The notes under the pieces: model-generated | Databases searched by the model: none | What the model saw: only the letters and a program-made list of their open reading frames with translations | Told to the model about the DNA's origin: nothing | Translations under genes and position numbers: made by a program | Part shown: positions 1-10,903 of the stretch, in pieces | Layout: each line of letters begins with the position of its first letter | How positions within the stretch are numbered: the stretch's first letter is position 1 | Assembly: GCF_036320965.1 (NCBI RefSeq) | Contig: NC_092234.1 | Span: 41,322,032-41,386,031 of the forward strand | DNA length: 64,000 nt | Direction: 5' to 3' | Origin: Panulirus ornatus | Lineage: Eukaryota > Arthropoda > Malacostraca > Decapoda > Palinuridae

Positions 1-623
1 CACACGCTTCACATGCCCTGATTCAATCCACTGACAGCACGTCAACCCCGGTATACCACATCGATCCAATTCACTCTATTCCTTGCCCTCCTTTCACCCT
101 CCTGCATGTTGAGGCCCCGATCACACAAAATCTTTTTCACTCCATCTTTCCACCTCCAGCACATCCATCCTTCTGCGCACAACTCTATCCATAGCTCATG
201 CCTCGCAACCATACAACATCGTTGGAACCACTATTCCTTCAAACATACCCATTTTTGCTTTCCGAGATAATGTTCTCGACTTCCACACATTCTTCAAGGC
301 TCCCAGGATTTTTGCCCCCTTCCCCACCCTATGATCCACTTCCGCTTCCATGGTTCCATCCGCTGACAGATCCACTCCCAGATATCTAAAACACTTTACT
401 TCCTCCAGTTTTGCTCCATTCAAACTTACCTCCCAATTGACTTGATCCTCAACCCTACTGTACCTAATAACATTGCTCTTATTCACATTTACTCTTAACT
501 TTCTTCTTTAACACACCTTACCAAACTCAGTCACCAGCTTCTGCAGTTTCTCACATGAATCAGCCACCAGCACTGTATCATCAGCGAACAACAACTGACT
601 CACTTCCCAAGCTCTCTCATCCC
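1..623 (-). mobile_element. RTE LINE fragment, C-terminal part, 3' end off the window
   Basis: On the minus strand this encodes the RTE C-terminal region (FRYLGVDL, LYGCEA) and runs off the left edge before the 3' tail. An internal deletion of about 224 bp at position 157 joins two sites sharing TTTCCA, judged against the intact copy at 8.2-8.5 kb. The Trp codon of LYGCEAW is TGA, so the frame is dead. The 5' truncation near 623 abuts another RTE 3'UTR fragment. Confidence 0.9.
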
Positions 624-765
624 CAACAGACTTCATACTTGTACATATGTACAGAAATATACATATATATACACATGTACATATTCATACTTGCTGCCTT
701 CATCCATTCCCGTCGCCATCCTGCCACACATGAAGCAACCCCCCCAGGTAGCGCTAGGAAAAGAT
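624..765 (-). mobile_element. RTE 3'UTR fragment, L type
   Basis: This is a short minus-strand piece of the long-type RTE 3'UTR. It has the TATG-rich tract, the ATGAAGGCAG-like stretch and one copy of the GCGCTACCT hairpin arm. It lies directly between the RTE fragment to the left and the short element to the right. Confidence 0.7.
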
Positions 766-1000
766 AGGGGAGAAAGAATACTTCACAAGCTTTCCTTACG
801 TGTCATAGAAGGCAACTAAAAGGGGAGGGAGTGGGGAGCTGGAAATCCTCCCCTCTTGTTTTCAATTTTCCAAAAGAAGGAAGAGAAAAGGGAGCCGAGT
901 AAGGATATTCCCTCTCAGGCTCAGTCCTCCGTTCTTAACGCTACCTCACTAACGCGGGAAATGGCGAATATGTATGATATATATATATATATATATATAT
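766..1000 (+). mobile_element. Short RTE-end element, copy 1
   Basis: Non-coding element of about 235 bp. It begins GGGGAGAAAGAATACTTC, continues through GGCAACTAAAAGGGGAGG and CTGGAAATCCTCCCCTC, and ends with the hairpin CGCTACCTC..CGCGGGAAATGGCG followed by (TA)n. The 5' 125 nt or so match the RTE 5' leader at 24311-24434, and the last part matches the RTE 3' hairpin. No tRNA A/B boxes are evident. Confidence 0.85.
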
Positions 1001-2440
1001 CCACTGTACATCACTGTCATCCACAATAGATTACTCAGAGTACTGGACATGCAAAAACCACATAGACAGTAATTCACAAAACTACAGCACATAATGAACA
1101 CTACATCTTAACAGACAAACCCTACTATGACACAGAACCCCAGCTATAAACTATACATCCTGTAAATCAATGCCAACTACATAAAAAATAAACAAACAAA
1201 TATTGAACCAACTCCTAGACCACACTATCTACACAGCTGTAAACCAAGAAACCAAACTCACATCTTCATTAGCCCTTCCATCTTTCTACAGCTGTACAAC
1301 CATAAAGCAAAACAGACAACAAGGACAAGGAGGAAGACTCATACCACTTATCCAACAAACCATATTATTCCCCAACATCAATGACACCACACAACAGCTC
1401 ACAGACAATGACAGTACCCAGGAAGAACAATACTTATCAATAAACCTTCACAGTGCTGACAACATCATAATCAACACCTTCATACCTCCCTCATTCAGAT
1501 ATTCTTCAGATGTACTTCCCAACCACAAAACCTGACCAGCATGACCAACACATATTTCTGTGAAGATTTCAATAACCACTATCCCACTTAGCTGAACACA
1601 CATTCAAAATCTTTGAGGCTAAATACTCATAAACCAAGACAACCTTTCAATATCCTCAATATATGCAACCAAACAACCAGACTCCTAACCCACCATCTCC
1701 AGTAACAAACTTGCTAGATATCACCTTTTCCTCACCAGCACCACACACAAGAACCATTCTACAATAACTGTCCACTGGCCTCCTACTTATCATCCAGAGA
1801 AACACTCCACCTGGTCCACCTAACCCAACCCACACAACAACCAAAAGAATTACTCAATGTACAAGAAAGCAGACTTGGCCACCCCCTTACAGAAAAAATC
1901 AACACAAGTAATTTTCCATCCCTAAATCATGCACCCTTCATCAACATCTCCAACAAAGTCAACAAAATGCATATACATATACAAAAAAATAGAGGACATA
2001 GAAAGATATACAACCTAAACTTCTCCCCACAAGTTACACACCTCATAAAACCACTTTTTATCAACAAATATTAAACTCTTAGTAACAACATTACTAACCT
2101 AAGCAATGAAAAAGAAAAGGAAACCTGGCACTCCTTCTACAACATAATGAACCATAAAACTCATAGGAACCAACTCTGGTGCCAGTCAAGGATCCACACT
2201 TACACACCAATCCAGCCCTAACTCATGAAGGACTCCTGACCATTCCAGTGACATCATATCTCCCAAAGAACACACAAACACACTACTCATGACACTAATA
2301 AAAAATCACCTACAAACCAAGTCAGGAAAAACCCATACAAGATCAATCCAGAAACAATTGCACACACTATTTACTCTCACTTATGCAAGTAATGTTATTA
2401 AAAACCTAAAAGAACTCTCCTGCTACAAGCCCCGACAACC
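1001..2440 (+). pseudogene. Decayed I-like LINE: endonuclease and start of RT
   Basis: A/C-rich decayed coding sequence. The frame at 1203-1535 retains endonuclease-like blocks: QLLDHT, ETKL, GQGG, then a run resembling NINDTTQQL and an IIINTFIPPS block. Farther on, CTTGCTAGATATCACC resembles the LDIT block before the catalytic His region. About 1920-2435 looks like the early RT region but has many stops. The same family recurs at 13.7 kb, 20.4 kb, 24.4 kb and 50.5 kb. I assign it to the I/Jockey group from motif style and cannot name the clade securely. It ends where CR1-like RT sequence starts near 2440. Confidence 0.65.
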
Positions 2441-2923
2441 TATCAAACAAGGATCATTGCTCTTCCTGATCTTTATAAATGACTTGAAAAAAGATATGGA
2501 CTTCTACATGAAGGAGGGGAAAGGCATGGAGGATCACACCAGCTTACAAGGGGCCTTGACACACATTGAACTTGGTATGAAACATGGGTGATGTAGTTCA
2601 CCCAAGACAAAATAATGTAACGAAGATGGAACAAAGTGAAAGAAGGCCTCAATATGGTTATTATCTAGCAGGAAATAAGTCACAGGAATCTGTGTGTGAG
2701 AGACTAAAGATGACATCATCCCTAATCAATAAGTCAAGGAGCCCAACTTTCTGCTAGCAATCATTAGAATTGCATTCAAGTTCACGGATAAAAATGTATG
2801 CAGCAAGCTGTTCACATCCTACATAGGGACAAAACTAGAATATGCCATTCAAGTTTGGTAATGATACCTAATGAAGTTCAAAGAGTTAATAGAAAAGGTA
2901 CAGAGGACAGCGACGAGATGGTA
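2441..2923 (+). pseudogene. Decayed CR1-like LINE copy 1, 5' portion
   Basis: RT remnant with SLLFLIFINDL, matching the LLFLIYINDL block after RT motif B of CR1/L2-type LINEs. It continues through sequence equivalent to KLFTSYI and KLIEKVQRTATRMV. Many stops and frameshifts show it is old. It stops at the TA where the Tigger element inserted and resumes at 3982. Confidence 0.75.
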
Positions 2924-2962
2924 GAGGTACACTACCGATTTTCCAGCAACTGATGGTTCGGC
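2924..2962 (+). repeat. Tigger left terminal inverted repeat
   Basis: This pairs with 3939-3979 in inverted orientation over about 39 nt with several mismatches. Both ends share the GGTACAC..ACC..ATTTTC core typical of Tigger termini. The preceding TA is the target duplication. Confidence 0.85.
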
Positions 2963-3156
2963 AACTCTTTTAGTCCAGACAAAATTACGTGAGGGAACTT
3001 GAAATTAGTGCGGCCACCAGACTAGTTTACTGGGCGACCACAGATGGCGTTGTGTGTAGGGAGCACTTATTTACATTCTTTATACTGAACTTGTTGGTGG
3101 TAATACCACAATTCTGTGAGAGTCTTAGCTTACTTCGCTTAAAATTAACCCTAGCT

Positions 3157-3757
3157 ATGGCTTCTAAGACATATGAGAGAGTCAGTTGTGGTGTCAAATG
3201 TAAACACCAGTCCATAGCGATCCAAGATAAAGTAGAACTGTGTTATGGTGTCAAATGTAAACACCAGTCCATAGTGATCCAAGATAAAGTAGAACTGTTG
3301 AAAAAAAATTGACCGTAGTGTTTCAGTGCGTAACCTGTGTGACATCTACAGTATTGGTTCATCAACTGTTTATGATATAAAGAAGCAAAGGGAGAAAATA
3401 TTGAAATTCTATACAGACAGTGATTCCAAGAAGCAAATGACGATTAGAAAAACTATGAAAGATGGTAAGAGTACTGAGCATGATTGAGTGATGATGGAAT
3501 GGTTTCAAAAGCGTCGGAGTGATGGAGTGGACTTGTCGGGTAGCATGATAATGACCGGGCTAAGTTGTTCCATAAAGAAATTGTTACAACATGAGCACGA
3601 CTATAGTGAAGGATGAATTCAAAGATTCATGAAGCGCCATGGACTTTCCATGAATAAAGTGCGCAGAGAAAAATGGTCTGCAAACCACAAAGGAGCTGCC
3701 GAGTATGTGGACGAATTTGCGAAACTCGTAACTGACGAGCACCTCAGTCCTGAGTAG
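3157..3757 (+). pseudogene. Tigger transposase remnant, N-terminal DNA-binding half
   Basis: An ATG at 3157 opens a Jerky/Tigger-like protein. A psq-type helix-turn-helix (IQDKVELLKK .. SVSVRNLCDIY .. SSTVYDIKKQREKI) is followed by a CENP-B-type HTH (VMMEWFQKRRSDGVDLSGSM .. IQRFMKRHGLS .. KLVTDEHLSPE). Family members continue to a DDE domain; here a TAG stands where Gln is expected in EQVYN, and no catalytic domain follows. Also visible are a frameshift in the A8 run near 3305, in-frame TGA codons near 3485 and 3615, and a 57-bp in-frame tandem duplication (about 3191-3304) repeating the KCKHQSI..KVEL block. Confidence 0.8.
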
Positions 3758-3938
3758 GTGTATAATGTATTTCATTTATCTATTTAATTTACATTCAATA
3801 TTTGTTTTCTCTAAATTTCTTGCAGTCCATGGCATACTTTAGACACATGGGAGATGTATAATTAGTGGGTTAGAGGAGTGTTGATGAATCACTATCATGT
3901 TACCACGGTTGGTCCGGCAAAATGGTTAATTCGACAAG

Positions 3939-3979
3939 GCTTTGGAACCAAGAGTGCCAGAAAATTGGTGGTGTACCTG
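3939..3979 (-). repeat. Tigger right terminal inverted repeat
   Basis: Inverted partner of 2924-2962, followed directly by TA and then by the continuation of the interrupted CR1-like LINE. Confidence 0.85.
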
Positions 3980-3981
3980 TA

Positions 3982-4240
3982 ATACGTTTAAGAAAGCTGA
4001 GTTAAAGGGAAAGGCTATAGGCTTTAAAAATGCCCACCTTAGGAGAAAGACAAGTGAGAGGTGACTGGACCACAGCCTTTTAAGTCTTTAAAGCAGATTA
4101 ATGATGTAGGCACTAAACAGTTCTTCAAGAGATATTCTTCAAGAATAAAACAACTAGAAGACACAACATAAAACAAGCAAGAAACTTGTTTAAAGAGATG
4201 TGAAGTATTTTCATAGAAAAGGAATGAGAAGGAATGAGGA
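3982..4240 (+). pseudogene. Decayed CR1-like LINE copy 1, 3' portion
   Basis: This continues the LINE interrupted by Tigger. The sequence after the target TA gives LRKLS, a KGKAIGFKNAHL-like block and RGDWTTAF-like codons, matching the SYKERLEALNMPTLEERR and RGDLI blocks that follow the RT of CR1/L2 elements. The same blocks occur at 6300-6400 and 50085-50180. No ORF survives. Confidence 0.7.
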
Positions 4241-4700
4241 TATGGTGCATGCAGATCTAAATCTTAAAAATCATAAGACAGAAGAGGCTGTTCAGCAGAT
4301 GGGCCTCCATGAGTATAAGACTTTCTCTTCCTACAGTACAAACAGGTAATCACCCACACATAAAGGCTCCTAAATGAAAAATTTCTTAAATGTAACTTTT
4401 CAAAGTAGCAGAAAAAGGAGTAAAGGAGCAGTGGATGTAAGAAAACCAGGAATTTCAAATCAAATGTTAGAGCAGTGATACCAAGTTCATTGAGATAAAA
4501 TCTTTAAATTATCTACACTAATATCATTAACCTGGAGATATGTAACATATATAAAGTGATTGAGTGAGCTTATAACATATCATCTACAGAGGAGTGTAAC
4601 TGAAAACAAAACAAAAAAATATTGATTGCTAGGAGAAAATCATGCCAGCTGATGTGAAAAACGACAAGCCCCCCTTCTTTCTTTTTTTACTGGGGTGGGG
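4241..4700 (+). other. Unassigned AT-rich stretch
   Basis: No convincing coding frame, RNA gene or repeat was recognised. A T-rich run and a poly-G tract (GGGGTGGGGGGGGGG near 4692) close the stretch. It may be the 3' remnant of the preceding LINE or old unique sequence. Confidence 0.4.
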
Positions 4701-6590
4701 GGGGGGATGTAGTACCTTCAACCTAATGTATAAAAGGAAGTAGGAATATGGGTATTTTTTCTGCCTCAAATACAAAGGGAAGTTTAAAAAAGAGGGAGGA
4801 ATGATTTAATAAAAGATATCAAAAAGTAAAGTAGCGAATAGCTACATGCTGTGGAGAGCATATAGGCAGCACCCCATTCAACCATCAATTACAAGGGATT
4901 TCATAGAAAAGTTAGGAACAAGGATAGCAAGATAAGAAAGGAAGAAAACAGACTTTGAAAAGAATAATGTGGACAAGCAGGAAACAATCTAAAACTTTTC
5001 CATAAACTTGCCAGGAATAAATCTTCAATTAAAGAGCAGCAAATAAGGATAAGGAGTCACTGGGATGATGATGGAAGGATATGTGATGAACTGAATGACA
5101 AGTTCAGAAGTGTTTTCAGTGTAGAAGACACTATAGCTTCAACACCAGTGAGTAGGAATGGGGAAGAGGTCTAGGAAAACAGTGAAATATCTAGAAAAAG
5201 AAAAACCGAATACTGAAAGGTCTTGACCCATATAAGGCTTATGGTCATAATGAAATTTCTTGATATGTGCCATAGATGAGAGCACATGCACTTGACAAAC
5301 CACCTGAAATGTTGCTCAAGATGTTGTTGGAGCTATGGGTGTGAAAGAGAGCAAAAATAATACCCATCTTTTAGGAAAGAGACTGTGAAAATGCACTTCT
5401 TTACAGACTGATCTCCCTGATGAGCTTAACCTGTAAAGTATTGTTAAGGATAATCAGAGAGCAAATGGATGAAATCATGCAGGTGAAATGGTTTCAGAGA
5501 GAAGTCATGCGTAATGAATCTGTAAGATTTCTATGAGAGATTGCACCCTCTTTTGACAAATGGATTACTGGGTGGATTGTCTGTACCTGTACTACTAAAA
5601 GGCATTTGACAGTATCACACAGGAGGATAATGAGGAAGCTGGATCTTAAGGCAGTAGTGAGGGGAAGACTCCTCCAGTACAGAGAATATCATTTCAACAG
5701 AAGGGAACAAAGAATCCATCTAGAGGATCCTCTTTCAAAAGGATAGAGGTCATCAGAGGAATGCCACAGAGTTATGTTTTGCGATCATTGCTCTTTTTGA
5801 TCCACAAAAATTAACTCTTAGAAAGATCGGACTCCAACCTATGTTTGCAGAAGATGCCACAGTCACAGGGGAAGTGAAAAGCAAGGATGATAGCATCAAC
5901 TCACAAGGGGATCTGGACAAACTCCAAAGTTGGTACAAAACATGGGTGATGAACTTCAACCTAAGTAAATAGTATGTAATGAGGATGGGATACAACAAAA
6001 GAAGGCTTCAATATGAATACCATTAATTATCTCTCAATGTGTGATGGACTTAGGAGATGATACTGTCAATAATCTGTCACCAGAGTCCCATCTTAGGAGA
6101 ATAGTAAAGGAGATAAAGTGTCTGCTGGCAAATATCAGAACTACATTGAAATACATGGATAAGGAAATATTCAGCAAGCTGTTCACATCATACATTAGGC
6201 CAAAACTAGACTAAAGTTCTCTAGAATGGTCAAAGAAACTAAAGAAGCACAAAACACGATTAGAGAAGATCCAAAGTAGGGCAAAACATATGCTACCAGC
6301 ATCAAGAAAGCTGATTTATAAGGAAAGGTTAGAGGCCCTAGATATGTCCACCATGGAAGAATAATGGGTGACCTGATCATGATCTTAAGTTTTTCAGGCA
6401 AGCAGGTAACACAGACAGTGAACATTCCTTCAAAAGATGTATGCATGAATGAATGGAATAAACTGAGTGACAAAACTATGAATGTGGACATAAGACAGGA
6501 GTTTAAAAATTTATTCGATAACAGAAAGTTTAAGAGATGGGTCCCATAAATTAAGAACTCCCCTTCCATACAACATCATAGGTGAATATC
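4701..6590 (+). pseudogene. Decayed CR1-like LINE copy 2
   Basis: Ordered RT landmarks of a CR1/L2-type LINE occur in broken frames. They include a basic linker near 4850-5000, LISLMSLTCKVLLRIIREQM-like codons near 5410-5470, a degenerate motif A near 5590, GMPQ..LLFLI near 5760-5800, FAEDATVTGE (motif C, FADD to FAED) near 5845, LDKLQSWYKTWVMNFNLSK near 5910-5960, and a C-terminal EWNKLSDKTM..FKNLFDNRKF block ending at 6549. The order and spacing fit a single 3' two-thirds copy. Confidence 0.75.
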
Positions 6591-7731
6591 TACACACACA
6601 ATTTCTTTGGGCATATAAACTGGGATATGGATTTCAATGACCAAGAGCCAAGGCCTTGTAGTAAGGAATTTTGTAAAATTTACTGTGAGGAAGTAGGAAC
6701 GTGGATAACTTTATAATACAGAGGGATGGTTGAAATTTGAGATATATCTCGATAAAGAAGTCAAAAAGGAGATTAGCAATGTGCTGAGAAGATATAGGCA
6801 ATATCCCAGCCAGCAAGCATTTGTAAGGCATAAGAGTGCATGGAATAAGTAGAGAAGGATAAGAAATAGAAAGAGAAAGTGAAAACGTCTTGTTGGACAA
6901 GACAGGACATAACCAAACACTTTTCCATAAATTCATGAGGAGTATATTGTCCATAAAAGAAAAAGTAATAAGGCTAAGTGATTCAGAAGGAAAAGATGTA
7001 GAGAATTATGGGAGTTTGCAAATGTAACTCCCATTTTCAAAAAAAGTGATAAATCACTGCCAAAAAATTATCATACTAACAGCTTAATGTCTGTAGCTGG
7101 TAAACTTATGGAAACCATCATTTGGAATAAGTCTGTACACCATTCAGAAGACGACCACTTAATAAATGACTCTCAGAATGATATAATCAACATGTATAAT
7201 GAAAGTAAAGCAAGTGATGTCATCTATCTAGATCTTTAAAAAGCATTCAATAAACTTCCACATCAAAGGTAACTAAAATAAAGTTAAGTCACATGCTATA
7301 GGTAAAGTTGTACTTCAATAGTTAGAAAATTGATTAACTGGCCATAACCGGAGTTGTGATTAATGGTCAAGCCTTAGAATAGTTAAACATAACAAGGGTG
7401 TATCACAAGAAACAGTTCTCTTTTTCATGTATATTAATGATATTGATTATGGGCAGCATTGTAAGATATTAAAATTCGCAAATGATAAGTTGGGAAATAG
7501 ATTTAACGTCTGCAACATCAAACAGACATAAATGGAAGACAAGTGAATTTCAATATTGAAAAGTGTAAAGTTCTACATGTCTGCAGTAGAAATGAAAAGA
7601 AATGCAACAGTATGAATTTTCTTGAAAAGGTAAATGAGACAATAGACTTGGGTGTAACAATTTTTGGTGATCTAAAGCCAACAGTGCAAATATGATGTTA
7701 AAAAGTCAAACAAAATTCTTGAATCTATAGA
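6591..7731 (+). pseudogene. Decayed CR1-like LINE copy 3
   Basis: The first 370 bp are recognisably homologous to 4740-5010 of copy 2 (RRYRQ and TLFHKF blocks). RT blocks follow: ANVTPIFKKSDKSLPKNY near 7020, VAGKLMETII near 7095, VIYLDL*KAFNKLPHQ (motif A, stop at Gln) near 7220, VLFFMYINDI near 7410, KFANDKLGN (motif C decayed) near 7470 and FNIEKCKVLH near 7550. It is truncated at 7731 where a short element begins. Confidence 0.75.
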
Positions 7732-7950
7732 TAGGGGAGAAAGAATACTTCCCATGTATTCCCTGCATATCGTAGAAGGTGGGAGCAGGGGGCTGGAAAT
7801 CCTCCCCTCCAGTTTTTACTTTTCCAAAAGAAGGAACATAGAAGGGGGTTAAGTGAGGATTTTCCCTCAAAGACTTAGCTCCCTGTTCTTGATGCTACTT
7901 CACTAAAGTGGGAAATGGCAAATATGTATGAAAATATATATATACATATA
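7732..7950 (+). mobile_element. Short RTE-end element, copy 2
   Basis: It has the same architecture as copy 1: ATAGGGGAGAAAGAATACTT head, CTGGAAATCCTCCCCTC, and the degenerate 3' hairpin GATGCTACTTCACTAAAGTG, ending in a TA-rich tail. A 15-bp stretch around GGCGACTAAAAG is lost. The tail abuts the 3' end of RTE copy A, which has the opposite orientation. Confidence 0.85.
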
Positions 7951-8143
7951 TTTTTTTTTTTTTTTGCCACTGTCTCCCGCGTTTGCGAGGTAGCGCAAGG
8001 AAACAGACGAAAGAAATGGCCCAACCCACCCCCATACACATGTATATACATACGTCCACACACGCAAATATACATACCTACACAGCTTTCCATGGTTTAC
8101 CCCAGACGCTTCACATGCCTTGATTCAATCCACTGACAGCACA

Positions 8144-10174
8144 TCAACCCCGGTATACCACATCGCTCCAATTCACTCTATTCCTTGCCCTCCTTTCACC
8201 CTCCTGCATGTTCAGGCCCCGATCACACAAAATCTTTTTCACTCCATCTTTCCACCTCCAATTTGGTCTCCCTCTTCTCCTCGTTCCCTCCACCTCCGAC
8301 ACATATATCCTCTTGGTCAATCTTTCCTCACTCATTCTCTCCATGTGACCAAACCATTTCAAAACACCCTCTTCTGCTCTCTCAACCACGCTCTTTTTAT
8401 TTCCACACATCTCTGTTACCCTTACGTTACTTACTCGATCAAACCACCTCACACCACACATTGTCCTCAAACATCTCATTTCCAGCACATCCATCCTCCT
8501 GCGCACAACTCTATCCATAGTCCACGCCTCGCAACCATACAACATTGTTGGAACCACTATTCCTTCAAACATACCCATTTTTGCTCTCCGAGATAATGTT
8601 CTCGACTTCCACACATTCTTCAAGGCTCCCAGAATTTTCGCCCCCTCCCCCACCCTATGATCCACTTCCGCTTCCATGGTTCCATCCGCTGCCAGATCCA
8701 CTCCCAGATATCTAAAACACTTCACTTCCTCCAGTTTTTCTCCATTCAAACTCACCTCCCAATTGACTTGACCCTCAACCCTACTGTACCTAATAACCTT
8801 GCTCTTATTCACATTTACTCTTAACTTTCTTCTTTCACACACTTTACCAAACTCAGTCACCACTGCTTCTAACAACTTGCCTCCCACACCATATATTCTT
8901 AATACCTTCCACAGAGCATCTCTATCAACTCTATCATATGCCTTCTCCAGATCCATAAATGTTACATACAAATCCATTTGCTTTTCTAAGTATTTCTCAC
9001 ATACATTCTTCAAAGCAAACACCTGATCCACACATCCTCTACCACTTCTGAAACCACACTGCTCTTCCCCAATCTGATGCTCTGTACATGCCTTCACCCT
9101 CTCAATCAATACCCTCCCATATAATTTACAAGGAATACCCAACAAACTTATACCTCTGTAATTTGAGCACTCACTCTTATCCCCTTTGCCTTTGTACAAT
9201 GGCACTATGCACGCATTCCGCCAATCCTCAGGCACCTCGCCATGAGTCATACATACATTAAATAACCTTACCAACCAGTCAACAATACAGTCACCCCCTT
9301 TTTTAATAAATTCCACTGCAATACCATCCAAACCTGCTGCCTTGCTGGCTTTCATCTTCCGCAAAGCTTTTACTACCTCTTCTCTGTTTACCAAATCATT
9401 TTCCCTAACCCTCGCACTTTGCACACCACCTCGACCAAAACACCCTATATCTGCCACTCTATCATCAAACACATTCAACAAACCTTCAAAATACTCACTC
9501 CATCTCCTTCTCACATCACCACTACTTGTTATTACCTCCCCATTTGCGCCCTTCACTGAAGTTCCCATTTGCTCCCTTGTCTTACGCACTTTATTTACCT
9601 CCTTCCAGAACATCTTTTTATTCTCCCTAAAATTTAATGATACTCTCTCACCCCAACTCTCATTTGCCCTCTTTTTCACCTCTTGCACCTTTCTCTTGAC
9701 CTCCTGTCTCTTTCTTTTATACATCTCCCACTCAATTGCAATTTTTCCCTGCAAAAATAATCCAAATGCCTCTCTCTTCTCTTTCACTAATAATCTTACT
9801 TCTTCATCCCACCACTCACTACCCTTTCTAATCAACCCACCTCCCACTCTTCTCATGCCACAAGCATCTTTAGCGCCATCCATCACTGATTCCCTAAATA
9901 CATCCCATTCCTCCCCCACTCCCCTTACTTCCATTGTTCTCACCTTTTTCCATTCTGTACTCAGTCTCTCCTGGTACTTCCTCACACAGGTCTCCTTCCC
10001 AAGCTCACTTACTCTCACCACCCTCTTCACCCCAACATTCACTCTTCTTTTCTGAAAACCCATACAAATCTTCACCTTAGCCTCCACAAGATAATGATCA
10101 GACATCCCTCCAGTTGCACCTCTCAGCACATTAACATCAAAAAAAAAAAAGTCTCTCTTTCGCACGCCTGTCAA
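8144..10174 (-). pseudogene. RTE copy A, RT-domain ORF lacking its active site
   Basis: An open frame of 676 codons runs from the end of the endonuclease (SDHYLVEAKVK) through the RT fingers and motif A (MDLEKAYDRVDRDAL) to the C-terminal RGRPNWRWKDGV block. An in-frame deletion near 8863 joins GGKLLEAV directly to VTEFGKVCERRK. This removes motif B (GLRQGCVMSPWLF) and the FADD motif, roughly 330 bp. The product cannot be an active reverse transcriptase despite the open frame. GGIPCKL-like codons replace the usual SIPGKL at one site. Confidence 0.9.
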
Positions 10175-10868
10175 TTAACACGTAATCCAATAACGTTCTC
10201 TGGCCATCTCTCCTACTTACATACGTATACTTATGTATATCTCCCTTTTTAAACCAGTTATTCCCAATCACCAGTCCTTTTTCAGCACATAAATCTACAA
10301 GCTCTCCACCATTTCCATTTACAACACTGAACACCCCATGTATACCAATTATTCCCTCAACTGCCACATTACTCACCTTTGCATTGAAATCACCCATCAC
10401 TATAACCCGGTCTCGTACATCAAAACCACTAACACACTCATTCAGCTGCTCCCAAAACACTTGCCTCTCATGATCTTTCTTCTCATGCCCAGGTGCATAT
10501 GCACCAATAATCACCCATCTCTCTCCATCAACTTTCAGTTTTACCCATATTAATCGAGAATTTACTTTCTTACATTCTATCACATACTCCCACAACTCCT
10601 GTTTCAGGAGTACTGCTACTCCTTCCCTTGCACTTGTCCTCTCACTAACCCCTGACTTTACTCCCAAGATATTCCCAAACCACTCTTCCCCTTTACCCTT
10701 GAGCTTCGTTTCACTCAGAGCCAAAACATCCAGGTTCCTTTCCTCAAACATACTACCTATCTCTCCTTTTTTCACATCTTGGTTACATCCACACACATTT
10801 AGACACCCCAGTCTGAGCCTTCGAGGAGGATGAGCACTCCCCGCGTGGCTCCTTCTTCTGTTTCCCAT
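10137..10868 (-). pseudogene. RTE copy A, endonuclease ORF
   Basis: The start MGNRRRSHAGSAHPPRRLRL is shared by the other complete copies and supports this initiation codon. Apurinic-endonuclease blocks follow in order: LNVCGCNQD, LALSETKLKG (catalytic Glu), IIGAYAPG, VMGDFNAKV and LLDYVLIDRR. An expanded A12 run near 10139-10150 shifts the frame before the SDH catalytic triad (KERLLDVNV becomes KERLFFF), separating this ORF from the RT ORF. In this family both domains normally lie in one ORF. Confidence 0.9.
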
Positions 10869-10903
10869 TTTAGAAAGTTAAAAATACAAGGAGGGGAGGA
10901 TTT

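Larger units (their letters stand above)
2924..3979 (+). mobile_element. Tigger/pogo-type DNA transposon with TIRs
   Basis: Element of 1056 bp with imperfect terminal inverted repeats. The left end reads GAGGTACACTACCGATTTTC and the right end, reverse-complemented, CAGGTACACCACCAATTTTC. A TA target duplication lies at 2922-2923 and 3980-3981. It carries the N-terminal half of a CENP-B/Jerky-like transposase, but the DDE catalytic half is missing, so it is a deletion derivative. It splits an older CR1-like LINE. Confidence 0.9.
7951..10903 (-). mobile_element. RTE copy A, S type, nearly full length
   Basis: Minus-strand RTE reaching from the poly-A/(TA) 3' tail at 7951 to the 5' leader (AACTTTCTAAAATGGG, then GGAGGGGAGG truncated at 10903). 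It is one partner in the unequal exchange that made the 10.5-24.0 kb duplication. The 5' truncation point is fused to the start of plus-strand RTE copy B. Confidence 0.95.

Noticed and set aside
3987..4240. Possible intron-containing continuation of the Tigger transposase after 3780
   Set aside because: A branch/acceptor-like TTTCTTGCAG occurs at about 3816-3825, but the following codons show no DDE motif, and the right TIR follows within 160 bp, so internal deletion is simpler.
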